A stretch of DNA of 64,000 nucleotides, from assembly GCA_020851635.1 (NCBI GenBank), contig JADZCJ010000053.1:19561-83560 (forward strand). The letters run 5' to 3'. A program made the translations under genes and the position numbers. Of this stretch, positions 43,932 through 52,793 are shown one piece after another (positions within the stretch are counted from its first letter, which is position 1; the number at the start of each line of letters is the position of its first letter). Source of the stretch: Anaerolineae bacterium. Its GTDB lineage: Bacteria; Chloroflexota; Anaerolineae; UBA4142; SHND01. A model generated the notes under the pieces. It was not told the DNA's origin. It saw only the letters and a program-made list of their open reading frames with translations, and did not search any database.

Positions 43932-44789
43932 ATGAAATCCCATATCCCTGTTTTGCTCGATGAGGTTATTCAAGCGCTCGCACTCAGGGTCAACGGGACG
44001 TATATTGACGGGACGCTCGGGGCGGGGGGGCACGCCGAAGCGATCCTCAAGGCGACGGCGCCAGCCGGAAGATTGTTGGGGTTGGATGGTGACCCGCAGG
44101 CGCTGGACATTGCCAAAGAAACACTCGCTCCCTATCAAGACCGCGTAATTCTGGTCCGTTCGAACTTTACACAAATCTATACTGTCGCCGCCGCGCACGA
44201 ATTTATTCCCGCCGATGGTGTGCTGCTGGACCTCGGGCTTTCGTCCATGCAGCTCGCAAACCTCGAACGCGGTTTTTCGTTTTTGAGCGACTCGCTCGAC
44301 ATGCGGATGGACAACCGCAGCGAGCTAACCGCGAGCGAGATTGTGAACGAGTATGAGGAAAAGGAACTGGCGGACTTGATATTCAAATTGGGCGAGGAAC
44401 ATGCTTCACGACGAATTGCGCGGCGGATTATAGAGAATCGTCCCATTAGCTCGGCGCAAGAGTTGGCGGAGGTGATCGAGCGGGCGGTGGGGCGGCACGG
44501 CAAGACGCATCCCGCGACGCGGACCTTGCAAGCGCTGCGGATTGCGGTGAACCACGAGTTGGATAATCTGGAAGTGGTCCTGCCGCAGTTGGCGCAGGTG
44601 GTTGGCAAGGGCGGACGCGCGGCGATTATTACGTTTCATTCGTTGGAAGACCGCATTGTCAAGAATTTTTTCAAAACAACTCGTGATTGGCGCAATCTGA
44701 CCAAGCACCCGATCAAACCGTCGTATCAGCAGACGCGGGAGAATCCACGGGCGCGAAGCGCTAAATTGCGCGTGGCAGAACGTTTGTAG
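43932..44789 (+). CDS. rsmH: 16S rRNA (cytosine-1402-N4)-methyltransferase RsmH
   Basis: A 285-residue SAM-dependent methyltransferase that modifies C1402 in the ribosomal P site. It shows HIPVLLDEVIQAL at the start, the SAM loop YIDGTLGAGGHAEAIL, LLDLGLSSMQL, and the C-terminal ITFHSLEDRIVKNFFK. ATG 43932 gives the family N-terminus (MKSHIPVLL); ATG 43905 and an earlier TTG in frame are possible. The standard position after mraZ supports the call. Confidence 0.96.
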   Translation: MKSHIPVLLDEVIQALALRVNGTYIDGTLGAGGHAEAILKATAPAGRLLGLDGDPQALDIAKETLAPYQDRVILVRSNFTQIYTVAAAHEFIPADGVLLDLGLSSMQLANLERGFSFLSDSLDMRMDNRSELTASEIVNEYEEKELADLIFKLGEEHASRRIARRIIENRPISSAQELAEVIERAVGRHGKTHPATRTLQALRIAVNHELDNLEVVLPQLAQVVGKGGRAAIITFHSLEDRIVKNFFKTTRDWRNLTKHPIKPSYQQTRENPRARSAKLRVAERL

Positions 44790-44840
44790 CAAGATTTGGC
44801 ATGGCATCGAAATCAGCTATCATGGTGGTTAGATAAGAAA

Positions 44841-45359
44841 ATGAAAAAGCGAATCGCGCGCTTGCGGGAACGGGTGAGTCTGAGGTACCGCAAGTTCAAA
44901 AAGGGATTGTATTTACGATGGGTTTCGATGCCGACCTTTGCGACGGCGCGCATTCTGCTTTTGGCGTTGGGGGTGTTTATTTTGGTGGCAATGATCTATC
45001 TGGCGCAAGCGTCCAACGCCGCCATCCTGGCGCGTGATCTGCGGGTAAAACAGCTCGAGATTCAAGAAATCGAGCGCGAGAATGCCCAGCTGCGCTATGA
45101 AATTGCCGCGCTGGCGTCGCCATCCGCCATCGAACAGCGTGCGCGCCGGCTGGGATTGGGTCCGGCGAAACGGGTTGTGTATGCCAAGATGCCGTGGATT
45201 CAGCCCTCGCCGAACGAGTTGATGCCCGCCTTTTTGCCGGAGGGGCATGTGCCGTCCACACCTCAAACCTTTAGCCCCACGATGGATACGCTTCAGGAAT
45301 TGCTGGCGTTGTTTGGGTTGGATGGGTTTGCGGACAGCGCGAACGCTCAAGTGAGATAA
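44841..45359 (+). CDS. ftsL: Cell division protein FtsL/DivIC-like
   Basis: A 172-residue bitopic protein: a basic cytoplasmic N-terminus (KKRIARLRERVSLRYRKFKKG), one membrane helix at about 35-55, and an extracytoplasmic coiled coil (VKQLEIQEIERENAQLRYEIAAL) ending in EQRARRLGLGPA, the usual FtsL tail motif. A Pro-rich C-terminal extension of about 60 residues is longer than usual. It should form the FtsQ-FtsL-FtsB (DivIB-FtsL-DivIC) complex that activates septal synthesis. Position between rsmH and ftsI supports this. An upstream TTG (44796) could add 15 residues. Confidence 0.75.
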   Translation: MKKRIARLRERVSLRYRKFKKGLYLRWVSMPTFATARILLLALGVFILVAMIYLAQASNAAILARDLRVKQLEIQEIERENAQLRYEIAALASPSAIEQRARRLGLGPAKRVVYAKMPWIQPSPNELMPAFLPEGHVPSTPQTFSPTMDTLQELLALFGLDGFADSANAQVR

Positions 45360-45361
45360 AT

Positions 45362-47086
45362 ATGTCGGCGCTCACCCCTGCACAGTTTGCGCGTCGCACC
45401 TATGTGCTGTTCACCGTCCTGGTGGCAGCGGCATTGGTGATTGCGCTGCGGCTCGGCTATTGGCAGCTGGTCCGACACCAAGACTTGAACGAAACGGCGG
45501 GCGCGCTGCGGGAGCGGACGATCACGGAATACGCGCGGCGCGGCGACATTTTGACGGCAGACGGGATTTTGCTGGCGACCGACATTTATTCGTACGAAGT
45601 CGCGGCGCACCCGAACCTGATCAAGAACCCGAAAGAGCAGGCGCAAGTTCTGGCGCCGATTCTGAATATAAGCGAAACGAAACTGGTCGAGCAGCTGTCA
45701 TCCGACGCAAGCACCGTCATGCTGACGCTTGATGCTTCGACGAGCGCGGGGCGCGAGCTGACTGCCTTGCGGAATGCGGGAACAATCGCTGCAATTGATT
45801 TTGTCGCCAAACCCAACCGCCGATATCCGGGCGGCTCGCTGGCAGCGCATATCGTCGGGTTCACCAGCGCCAGTCGTATCGGCGCGTATGGGCTGGAACA
45901 GTATTACGACGATTTGCTGCGCGGACGGGATGGGAAAATTCGCGCCGAATCGGATGCGCTGGGCGACGAGATATTGCCGTTCGATTTGCCGCAGGGGTCG
46001 CCCGCCCAGGATGGGGCGACGATCGTCCTCACACTCAACAGCGCGATCCAGAATATTGCCGAGCGCGAGCTGGTGAACGGGCTGACGGAATTTCAGGCGC
46101 CCAGCGGTCAGATTCTGATCATGGAACCGCTGACAGGCAAGATCCTGGCGCTCGCCAGTTTTCCCGCACCGGACCTGAATACCTACTCGACCACCAAACT
46201 CGACCAATTTGGAAATCCCGCGGTGAGTTTGCCCTACGAGCCCGGCTCGGTCTTCAAAGTATTTACGCTGGCAATGGGGTTGGATTCGGGCAAGATTACG
46301 CCGAACTTGATCATGAACGACCCCGGTTCGATCGTGATCGGCGGGCGACGTTTTTATAATTCTGACCGCACGGCAAGCGGCGACGTGGACCTGGTGACAG
46401 CGATGGAGAAATCGCTGAACGTTATTGCAGCCAAGATCGCTCTCAGCACCGGTCCCCGTGTCTTTTACGAGTATCTGCATGATTTTGGGTTTGGCTCGTT
46501 GACCCACATAGACCTTGCGGGAGAGATTCCGGGCACAGTGAAAAATCCCGGCGACGGCGTCTGGTACGAGTCAGATTTGGGCACAAATTCCTTTGGGCAG
46601 GGGATTGCAACAACGCCGATTCAGATGGCGACTGCGCTTTCAGCAGTGGCAAACGGGGGCAATCTGATGCGCCCCTATATTGTGGACCGCATCATTTATC
46701 CGGATGGTTCGATTGACCCGCGTGCGCCGCGCATTGTGCGGCGGGTGTTGAAACCCGAAACTTGCCAAGTGGTGATTGATATCTTGTCCCGTTCGATTGG
46801 AAAGGAATCCACAAACAAGGCGAACCTCGAAGGTTACAAGATTGCAGGCAAGACGGGCACGGCACAAATTCCTGTGCCCGGCGGGTACGACCCCAAGTGG
46901 ACAATTGCTTCTTTTGGCGGATTTTTGCCGGCAGACAATCCGCAATATGTGATACTGGTAAAGATTGACCGCCCCGCCAAATCGCCGTGGGGCTCACAGG
47001 TAGCATCGCCGATTTTTGCAAATGTGGCGCGACAGCTGGCGCAGTTGACGGGTCTGCCGCCGGACAGCGTGCGGTTGGCACAGTAA
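45362..47086 (+). CDS. ftsI: Penicillin-binding protein 2/3, FtsI-type transpeptidase
   Basis: A 574-residue class B PBP: a membrane anchor at about 14-34, a dimerisation domain, then the transpeptidase with S296-V-F-K (catalytic serine), S351-L-N and K497-T-G. All three catalytic motifs are intact. It cross-links septal peptidoglycan together with the SEDS polymerase FtsW encoded downstream. No C-terminal PASTA domain is present. The gene starts 2 bp after ftsL and its stop overlaps the next start (TAATG). Confidence 0.95.
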   Translation: MSALTPAQFARRTYVLFTVLVAAALVIALRLGYWQLVRHQDLNETAGALRERTITEYARRGDILTADGILLATDIYSYEVAAHPNLIKNPKEQAQVLAPILNISETKLVEQLSSDASTVMLTLDASTSAGRELTALRNAGTIAAIDFVAKPNRRYPGGSLAAHIVGFTSASRIGAYGLEQYYDDLLRGRDGKIRAESDALGDEILPFDLPQGSPAQDGATIVLTLNSAIQNIAERELVNGLTEFQAPSGQILIMEPLTGKILALASFPAPDLNTYSTTKLDQFGNPAVSLPYEPGSVFKVFTLAMGLDSGKITPNLIMNDPGSIVIGGRRFYNSDRTASGDVDLVTAMEKSLNVIAAKIALSTGPRVFYEYLHDFGFGSLTHIDLAGEIPGTVKNPGDGVWYESDLGTNSFGQGIATTPIQMATALSAVANGGNLMRPYIVDRIIYPDGSIDPRAPRIVRRVLKPETCQVVIDILSRSIGKESTNKANLEGYKIAGKTGTAQIPVPGGYDPKWTIASFGGFLPADNPQYVILVKIDRPAKSPWGSQVASPIFANVARQLAQLTGLPPDSVRLAQ

Positions 47087-47433
47087 TGAAAAAATTCGGA
47101 CCGGGAGTAGAGGGCATGGCAATCGCCAAACCATCGTCGGGCGTGACAATCGGGTACAAACCGAAAGCGAAACGGGTTGAACGACGTAAACCAACATGGC
47201 TGCAATGGGCAGCGGCAGGTGTGATAAGGAACGGGCGCGAGCTGTGCGAGTTTGCCGCGGACGAGATTGTGTATGCGACGATGGACACGGCGCGCCTGCT
47301 CAATTATTTGCGCTACGAGTTTGGATTGGCGGGGATGCGACGACGGACAACGGATGTTCGACGAACGACGATGGACGATGGGCTTGTGACTCTGGATGGC
47401 AAGGTGATCGCATTATCAGCTGACAGGATTTGA
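47086..47433 (+). CDS. Unknown 115-residue protein in the murE position
   Basis: A small basic protein that I do not recognise. It has a Lys and Arg-rich start (KPKAKRVERRKPTWLQWAAAGV), a mixed helical middle (ELCEFAADEIVYATMDTARLLNYLRYEFG) and a less structured tail rich in Arg, Thr and Asp. The tail is encoded by low-complexity repeats of CGAC and GGAC type, which weakens confidence that all of it is coding. The ATG overlaps the ftsI stop (TAATG). In most clusters murE lies here. Confidence 0.5.
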   Translation: MKKFGPGVEGMAIAKPSSGVTIGYKPKAKRVERRKPTWLQWAAAGVIRNGRELCEFAADEIVYATMDTARLLNYLRYEFGLAGMRRRTTDVRRTTMDDGLVTLDGKVIALSADRI

Positions 47434-47485
47434 ATGCGGCAACACGGAACGGAATTGGGAACGGCGAATCGCAAGAGACAGATTC

Positions 47486-48991
47486 ATGTTGTTGAGTGAT
47501 TTGTATGCCGGCTTAACAGGAAACAAACCATCGAGTAGTGAATCGGTTGCGGCGGTCCTTGGGGAACGCATAACGCGAGTGGCGATTGATTCGCGGCAAG
47601 TGATACCGGGTTCGGTGTTTTTTGCGCTACAGGGTGAAGCGCTCGATGGGCATCAATTCATAGGCGAAGCGTTGGCGCGCGGCGCAATCGCCATCGTGGG
47701 AAACGCGCGTGCGCTTGAATTGGGGTTCGGCCGCAGTCTAACTTTAATAGATGTCGCCGGGTTACAACCGAACCCCAATTCCGGCGTAACGCCCGACCTG
47801 CGGCAGGGTGCGGGCGATAGCTCGTCAGGTCCGGCGCTCCTTTTTGTGACCGAAAATAGTTTGAGGGCGCTTCAGCAATTTGCGACGTATTGGCGAGGCA
47901 AATTTCCGGATGTGCAGGTGATAGGTGTGACGGGCAGTGTGGGGAAAACGTCCACCAAAGAGCTGATTTGGGCAGTTTTGAAACAGAGGTATCGCACCTT
48001 AAAAAGCCAGGGAAACTTGAACAGCGAGACGGGTCTTGCGCTGGCGATATTTGAACTGAACGAAACGCACGAACGTGCCGTTCTAGAGATGGGCATGTAT
48101 GCGGCGGGCGAGATCGCCACGTTATGTGAAATCGCCAAACCCATAATCGGGGTCATAACGCTGGTGGCGCCGATTCATCTGGAACGACTCGGAACGATCG
48201 AAAATATCGCCAACGCCAAAGCCGAGTTGGCGCAGGCGCTGCCCGCCGAAGGATGGGCGATTCTGAATGGCGATGATCCCCGTGTCCTGGCGATGCGCGA
48301 ACAGACCCGCGCCCGTGTGATGACGTTCGGCATAGGGCCGACGAATGACTTGTGGGCGGACGAGATAGAGAGTCGCGGGTTGGAGGGAATGGAGTTTGCG
48401 CTGCACTATCGGGACGCGCACTTGCATGTGCGGGTGCCATTGCTGGGACAACACAGCGTACATACCGCGCTGGCGGCAGCCGCCGTCGGATTGGTGCAGG
48501 ACCTGTCGTGGGAAGAAATTTTGCACGGGTTGACGGATGTGTCGGCGCAGTTGCGATTGATTGCAGTCCCCGGCAAGAATGGCATTACGATTTTGGATGA
48601 TACGTATAATGCCAGCCCGCCCTCGACGCTTTCTGCGCTGAATCTGCTGCTCGAAATGAGCGGGCGGAAAATTGCCGTGCTGGGCGACATGCGCGAGCTG
48701 GGAGCGTTTGAGCAGGAAGGACATCAGCTGGTTGGGATCCGCGCTGCCGAAGTGGCGGACATTATTATCGCCGTCGGACCGCTCGGAACATTGATTGGAC
48801 AAGCGGCGCAACAGCAGGGACATGCGAAAGTTTATTACGCACAGGGGAATGAGCAAGCCACAGCAGAAATTACACGGCTGGCACAACAAGGGGACATTGT
48901 CTTGATCAAGGGTTCACGCGGGGCGCAGATGGAAGAGATCGTGCAAGCGTTGACACTGGAAACCAATGCGCACGGCGGAGCGCCCCAATAA
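47486..48991 (+). CDS. murF: UDP-N-acetylmuramoyl-tripeptide-D-alanyl-D-alanine ligase MurF
   Basis: A 501-residue Mur ligase. The ATP loop is VIGVTGSVGKTSTKELI, followed by KSQGNLNSETGLALAIF and EMGMYAAGEI, and the DDTYNASPPS block and LGDMRELG are MurF-specific. It adds D-Ala-D-Ala to the UDP-MurNAc tripeptide. A hydrophilic insert (about 95-115) separates the first two domains. The 52-bp gap upstream contains no evident promoter. Confidence 0.95.
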   Translation: MLLSDLYAGLTGNKPSSSESVAAVLGERITRVAIDSRQVIPGSVFFALQGEALDGHQFIGEALARGAIAIVGNARALELGFGRSLTLIDVAGLQPNPNSGVTPDLRQGAGDSSSGPALLFVTENSLRALQQFATYWRGKFPDVQVIGVTGSVGKTSTKELIWAVLKQRYRTLKSQGNLNSETGLALAIFELNETHERAVLEMGMYAAGEIATLCEIAKPIIGVITLVAPIHLERLGTIENIANAKAELAQALPAEGWAILNGDDPRVLAMREQTRARVMTFGIGPTNDLWADEIESRGLEGMEFALHYRDAHLHVRVPLLGQHSVHTALAAAAVGLVQDLSWEEILHGLTDVSAQLRLIAVPGKNGITILDDTYNASPPSTLSALNLLLEMSGRKIAVLGDMRELGAFEQEGHQLVGIRAAEVADIIIAVGPLGTLIGQAAQQQGHAKVYYAQGNEQATAEITRLAQQGDIVLIKGSRGAQMEEIVQALTLETNAHGGAPQ

Positions 48992-49977
48992 TGTCCGTTC
49001 CGCTTGCTCTGGGCACGCTCTCGTTTTTGCTCGCCGTCATCTGGGGTTCGCCGCTCATTCGCTGGCTGCGCGCGAATCGGATTGGCAAGCAGATTCGTAT
49101 CGAAGAACCCGGCTCAAATCAGGTAAAAATGGGCACGCCCACGATGGGTGGGATCATGATTATCGTGCCGGTGGTCTTGATTACGCTCGTTTTGAACATT
49201 TACAATTTGTATGCGGGAACGATCATCGGCGGTTCGATTCTGGTCCCGTTGTTTACCCTCATCGGCTATGGAATGTTGGGCGCCTATGACGATTGGACGG
49301 GGCTGCGCGGCGGAGCCAAGGGGGCGGTCGGGCTATTGGGGCGCTACAAGATTCTGGTCCAAGCCGCGCTGGCGACGGTGATTGCGCTGATCCTGTATTA
49401 TCCGCTCGACATTCACAGTGTCGCGATCCCGACAATTCCACAAAAGATTGATCTGGGGCTGGTTTACATTCCGATCGCGGTCTTTATCATTGTCGGCACG
49501 TCGAATGCCGTGAATTTTACGGATGGGTTGGACTCGTTGGCGGGGTGGGTGACGGCATTCGGGTTTGCGGCGTACGGGGTGATTGCGTTCTTGCAGCAGC
49601 AGATTTACCTGGTGACCTTTTGTTTCATCATGGTGGGCGCGCTGCTCGCGTTTCTCTGGTATAACGCCCACCCGGCAGAATTGTTTATGGGCGATGTCGG
49701 TTCGCTGGCGCTAGGTTCGACGCTGGCGGTCGTGGCGCTCATGACGGGGCAGTGGCTCTTGCTTCCGTTGATCGGGATTATTTTTGTCGCCGAAATGGTG
49801 TCGGTGATTTTGCAGGTGAGCTATTTCAAACTCACCAAGGGCAAACGCATTTTCAAATTCACGCCCATCCATTACCATTTTATTTTGTCAGGATGGAGCG
49901 AAACGCAAGTGGTGCAGCGGTTCTGGCTGATCGGGCTGCTCGCGGCGATGTTGGGTGTGGCGTTGGCGCTGCTATAA
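48991..49977 (+). CDS. mraY: Phospho-N-acetylmuramoyl-pentapeptide transferase MraY
   Basis: A 328-residue polytopic enzyme that makes lipid I. The motifs KMGTPTMGGIM, GAYDDWTGLR (Mg-binding D-D), NAVNFTDGLDSLAGW, FMGDVGSLALGS and FTPIHYHF (histidine motif) are all present. The length is slightly short but about ten helices can be traced. The ATG overlaps the murF stop (TAATG). Confidence 0.96.
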   Translation: MSVPLALGTLSFLLAVIWGSPLIRWLRANRIGKQIRIEEPGSNQVKMGTPTMGGIMIIVPVVLITLVLNIYNLYAGTIIGGSILVPLFTLIGYGMLGAYDDWTGLRGGAKGAVGLLGRYKILVQAALATVIALILYYPLDIHSVAIPTIPQKIDLGLVYIPIAVFIIVGTSNAVNFTDGLDSLAGWVTAFGFAAYGVIAFLQQQIYLVTFCFIMVGALLAFLWYNAHPAELFMGDVGSLALGSTLAVVALMTGQWLLLPLIGIIFVAEMVSVILQVSYFKLTKGKRIFKFTPIHYHFILSGWSETQVVQRFWLIGLLAAMLGVALALL

Positions 49978-50042
49978 CAGCGCAGCTGATTGAACATCGT
50001 TTCCGAAACGGGGATGGAAACGTCAAGCTACGCGAATATTGG

Positions 50043-51440
50043 ATGATTGATTTACGCGGCAAGCGGGTTGTTGTGATGGGGTTGGGGCTGCATGGGGGCG
50101 GACTGGGCGTGACGCGGTGGCTGCTCAAGCAGGGCGCACGGGTCACGGTCACGGACCTTAAAAATTCAGCCGATTTGAAATCGTCGTTGGAGCAGTTGGG
50201 CGACGCACCGGTGGAGTTTGTTTTGGGCGAGCACCGGGAGAGCGATTTTGTCAACGCCGACCTGATTATTCGCAATCCGGGAGTCCCGCGTGAGTCGCGC
50301 TATTTGGAGATTGCGCGCGAGCACGGTGTGCCGGTGCGGATGGAATTGGGACTGTTTACGGAATTGCTGCCGCGCGGAATGGAGCAGGTCGTCGGCATTA
50401 CGGGCACCAAGGGCAAGACGACGACGACGTTGATGACGGGCGCGATTTTGAAACGGGCGAACCCGAAAACGGTTGTGGCGGGGAACCTGCGAGTCTCGGC
50501 GCTCGAGTTGATTGACTCGATTGATGCGGAAACGCCGGTGGTGCTGGAAATGTCGTCGTTTCAACTGGAGGAATTTCAAGAGTTGAAACGCAGTCCGCAC
50601 ATTGCGGCGCTGACCAACGTATATTCCGACCATTTGAATCGCTACCGGGATATGGATGAATATGCGTGGGCAAAAGCACAGATTTTTTTGCACCAGCAGC
50701 CGCACGATACGGTGGTCTTGAACTTTGACAATGGCATCTGCACGCGACTGCGACCCAAAGCCATCGGAAAGGTGGTCTGGTTTAGCCGCACACGGGCTAT
50801 CAAGCAGGGCGCGCGCCGGGACCGCGATTGGCTCGTCTGGAGCGACGAGGCGGGGTCGCACAAGATCCTTTCCGCCGCCGAGATGATTGCGGGAGAGCAT
50901 AATGTCGAGAATGCGCTCGCTGCGATTGCGATTTCCAAAGCGTGGGGCGCGGACGACGAAACGGTAGCTGAAACCCTGCGCGCGTTCAAGGGTGTGCCGC
51001 ACCGCCTGGAAGAAGTCCGCGAACTGAACGGGGTGCGATTCATTAACGATACGACAGCTACTGCGCCGGACGCGACGATTGCGGCATTGAATACGTTGGC
51101 GGGACACGGTGGGACGATCTATTTGATTGCAGGCGGGTCCGACAAAGGGCTGCCGTATTTGGAGCTTGCACGGGCGGTCGTCAGCGCAGAGATACGGGTG
51201 ATTTTGCTGGACGGCACCGCGACCGCCAAGATCGAGCGGGCACTGCTGGCAGCGGAAGGCACGTCGCGGATTATTGCCCGCGTCGAGACAATGCAAGAGG
51301 CAGTCGAACGCGGGCGGGCGTCCGCACAGCCAGGAGATGTGGTGCTTTTGTCACCCGGAGCGGCGAGTTTTGGGATGTTTGCGAACGAGTTTGAGCGAGG
51401 GGATGTTTTTCGAGAGATTGTGACAAAGCTCGACGGCTAG
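50043..51440 (+). CDS. murD: UDP-N-acetylmuramoylalanine-D-glutamate ligase MurD
   Basis: A 465-residue Mur ligase that adds D-Glu to UDP-MurNAc-L-Ala. DLRGKRVVVMGLGLHGGGLGVTRWL is the N-terminal nucleotide-fold, IRNPGVPRES marks the substrate site, GITGTKGKTTTT is the ATP loop, EMSSFQLE and GVRFINDTTATAPDAT follow in order. ATG 50043 gives the family start; upstream in-frame codons overlap mraY. A 65-bp gap separates it from mraY. Confidence 0.95.
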   Translation: MIDLRGKRVVVMGLGLHGGGLGVTRWLLKQGARVTVTDLKNSADLKSSLEQLGDAPVEFVLGEHRESDFVNADLIIRNPGVPRESRYLEIAREHGVPVRMELGLFTELLPRGMEQVVGITGTKGKTTTTLMTGAILKRANPKTVVAGNLRVSALELIDSIDAETPVVLEMSSFQLEEFQELKRSPHIAALTNVYSDHLNRYRDMDEYAWAKAQIFLHQQPHDTVVLNFDNGICTRLRPKAIGKVVWFSRTRAIKQGARRDRDWLVWSDEAGSHKILSAAEMIAGEHNVENALAAIAISKAWGADDETVAETLRAFKGVPHRLEEVRELNGVRFINDTTATAPDATIAALNTLAGHGGTIYLIAGGSDKGLPYLELARAVVSAEIRVILLDGTATAKIERALLAAEGTSRIIARVETMQEAVERGRASAQPGDVVLLSPGAASFGMFANEFERGDVFREIVTKLDG

Positions 51441-51464
51441 AGCCGTTACTACAGGATTGAACCT

Positions 51465-52793
51465 ATGGCAGTTCAAGTCTCTTCTCGAGTATCTTTATTG
51501 GATAGTTTGCGCGACAGGTTGAGGCAGCGCGCAAATACGCGGCCGGCGGATTATGTGCTGGCGATTGTGGTCGGCGCCCTGGTCTTGATCGGGGTGTTGA
51601 TGATTTATAGTGTGTCGGTGGGACCGAACCTGCAGGGGGGGAGCGACGACCCATTCAGTCTGGTCCAGCGACATCTGGCGATACTGGTCTTTGGCGTGAC
51701 GCTCATGTTGATTCTAGCGCGACTCGACTACCGCATCTTGATGCGCCTTGCCGTGCCGCTGATGGTTGTTACAGTGGCGCTGTTGATTGCGCTGCTGATG
51801 ATTGGAGAAGAGGTCAATGGTGCGCGGCGCTGGTTGTTTGGACCCTCGATTCAGCCCGGCGAGGTGGCGAAACTGGTCACGGTTGTGTATATCGCCGCCT
51901 GGGCGGCATCCAAAGGCAAAAAGCTGAAACGGCTGGTGTATGGGCTGATCCCGTTCTCGATTTTGATCGGGTTAATTTCCGGTTTGATTATCTTGCAGCC
52001 AAATTACAGCACCGCGCTGTTGATTGCGGGGGTGGCGTTCACCATGTTTTTTATGGCAGGCGCCGACTTGAAGCAGTTTTTGGGCGCAACGATATTTGGT
52101 GGGGCGGCGGCGGTCGTGGTGGTGACACAGTCTGCGCGCGCCATGTCGCGCATTAACACATTGTATGTGGACCCGCTGCAGGAATTGACCGATGGTTCGT
52201 GGCAGATGGCGCAATCCTTGATCGCGCTGGCTTCGGGTGGAGTTTTTGGCAAGGGTCTCGGCACAGGCGGCGGACAATACGGTTATGTGCCGCTGGCGCA
52301 CTCGGACGGGATTTTTGCGATTTGGGGTGAAGAGACGGGACTGATTGGCGCAGTCGTGCTTGTGGGGCTGTTTCTCGCGCTGACGTATCGCGGGTTCCGC
52401 ATTGCGCGGAACGCTCCGGACGATTTTGGGCGCGTGCTTGCGGCAGGTGTGACGTTCTGGCTGGTGTTCCAGGCGATGCTCAATATGGCAGTCATTACCC
52501 AGTTGGTTCCGTTCACGGGGCAGCCGCTGCCGTTTATTTCGTATGGTGGTTCTTCGCTGGTGATGTGTTTGGCGGGGGTTGGGCTGCTGTTGAGCATATC
52601 GCGCGCCATGCCCAAGCCGGCCGTTGTCAAGAGCGTGCCGACCATCGTCGGCGCGCCGCCCAAAGAAAATCAACTTGCGACCAAAAAGAATGCGACTATT
52701 AGTTACGGGGGGGGGGACCGGCGGACACGTGTATCCCCGCGTCGCCGTACTGCAACAACTCGCCGCCGATCAAAAACTGGACCTGGCGAGTGA
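51465..52793 (+). CDS. ftsW: SEDS-family peptidoglycan polymerase FtsW
   Basis: A 442-residue SEDS protein with about ten helices and the family motifs EEVNGARRWL, PGEVAKLVTVVY, ILQPNYSTALLI, and PFTGQPLPFISYGGSSL. It polymerises septal glycan with FtsI as partner. The final 35 residues (from about 408) are arginine-rich and are read out of frame from the first 104 nt of murG, so they are not part of the conserved protein. The start ATG at 51465 has no obvious ribosome site. Confidence 0.93.
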   Translation: MAVQVSSRVSLLDSLRDRLRQRANTRPADYVLAIVVGALVLIGVLMIYSVSVGPNLQGGSDDPFSLVQRHLAILVFGVTLMLILARLDYRILMRLAVPLMVVTVALLIALLMIGEEVNGARRWLFGPSIQPGEVAKLVTVVYIAAWAASKGKKLKRLVYGLIPFSILIGLISGLIILQPNYSTALLIAGVAFTMFFMAGADLKQFLGATIFGGAAAVVVVTQSARAMSRINTLYVDPLQELTDGSWQMAQSLIALASGGVFGKGLGTGGGQYGYVPLAHSDGIFAIWGEETGLIGAVVLVGLFLALTYRGFRIARNAPDDFGRVLAAGVTFWLVFQAMLNMAVITQLVPFTGQPLPFISYGGSSLVMCLAGVGLLLSISRAMPKPAVVKSVPTIVGAPPKENQLATKKNATISYGGGDRRTRVSPRRRTATTRRRSKTGPGE

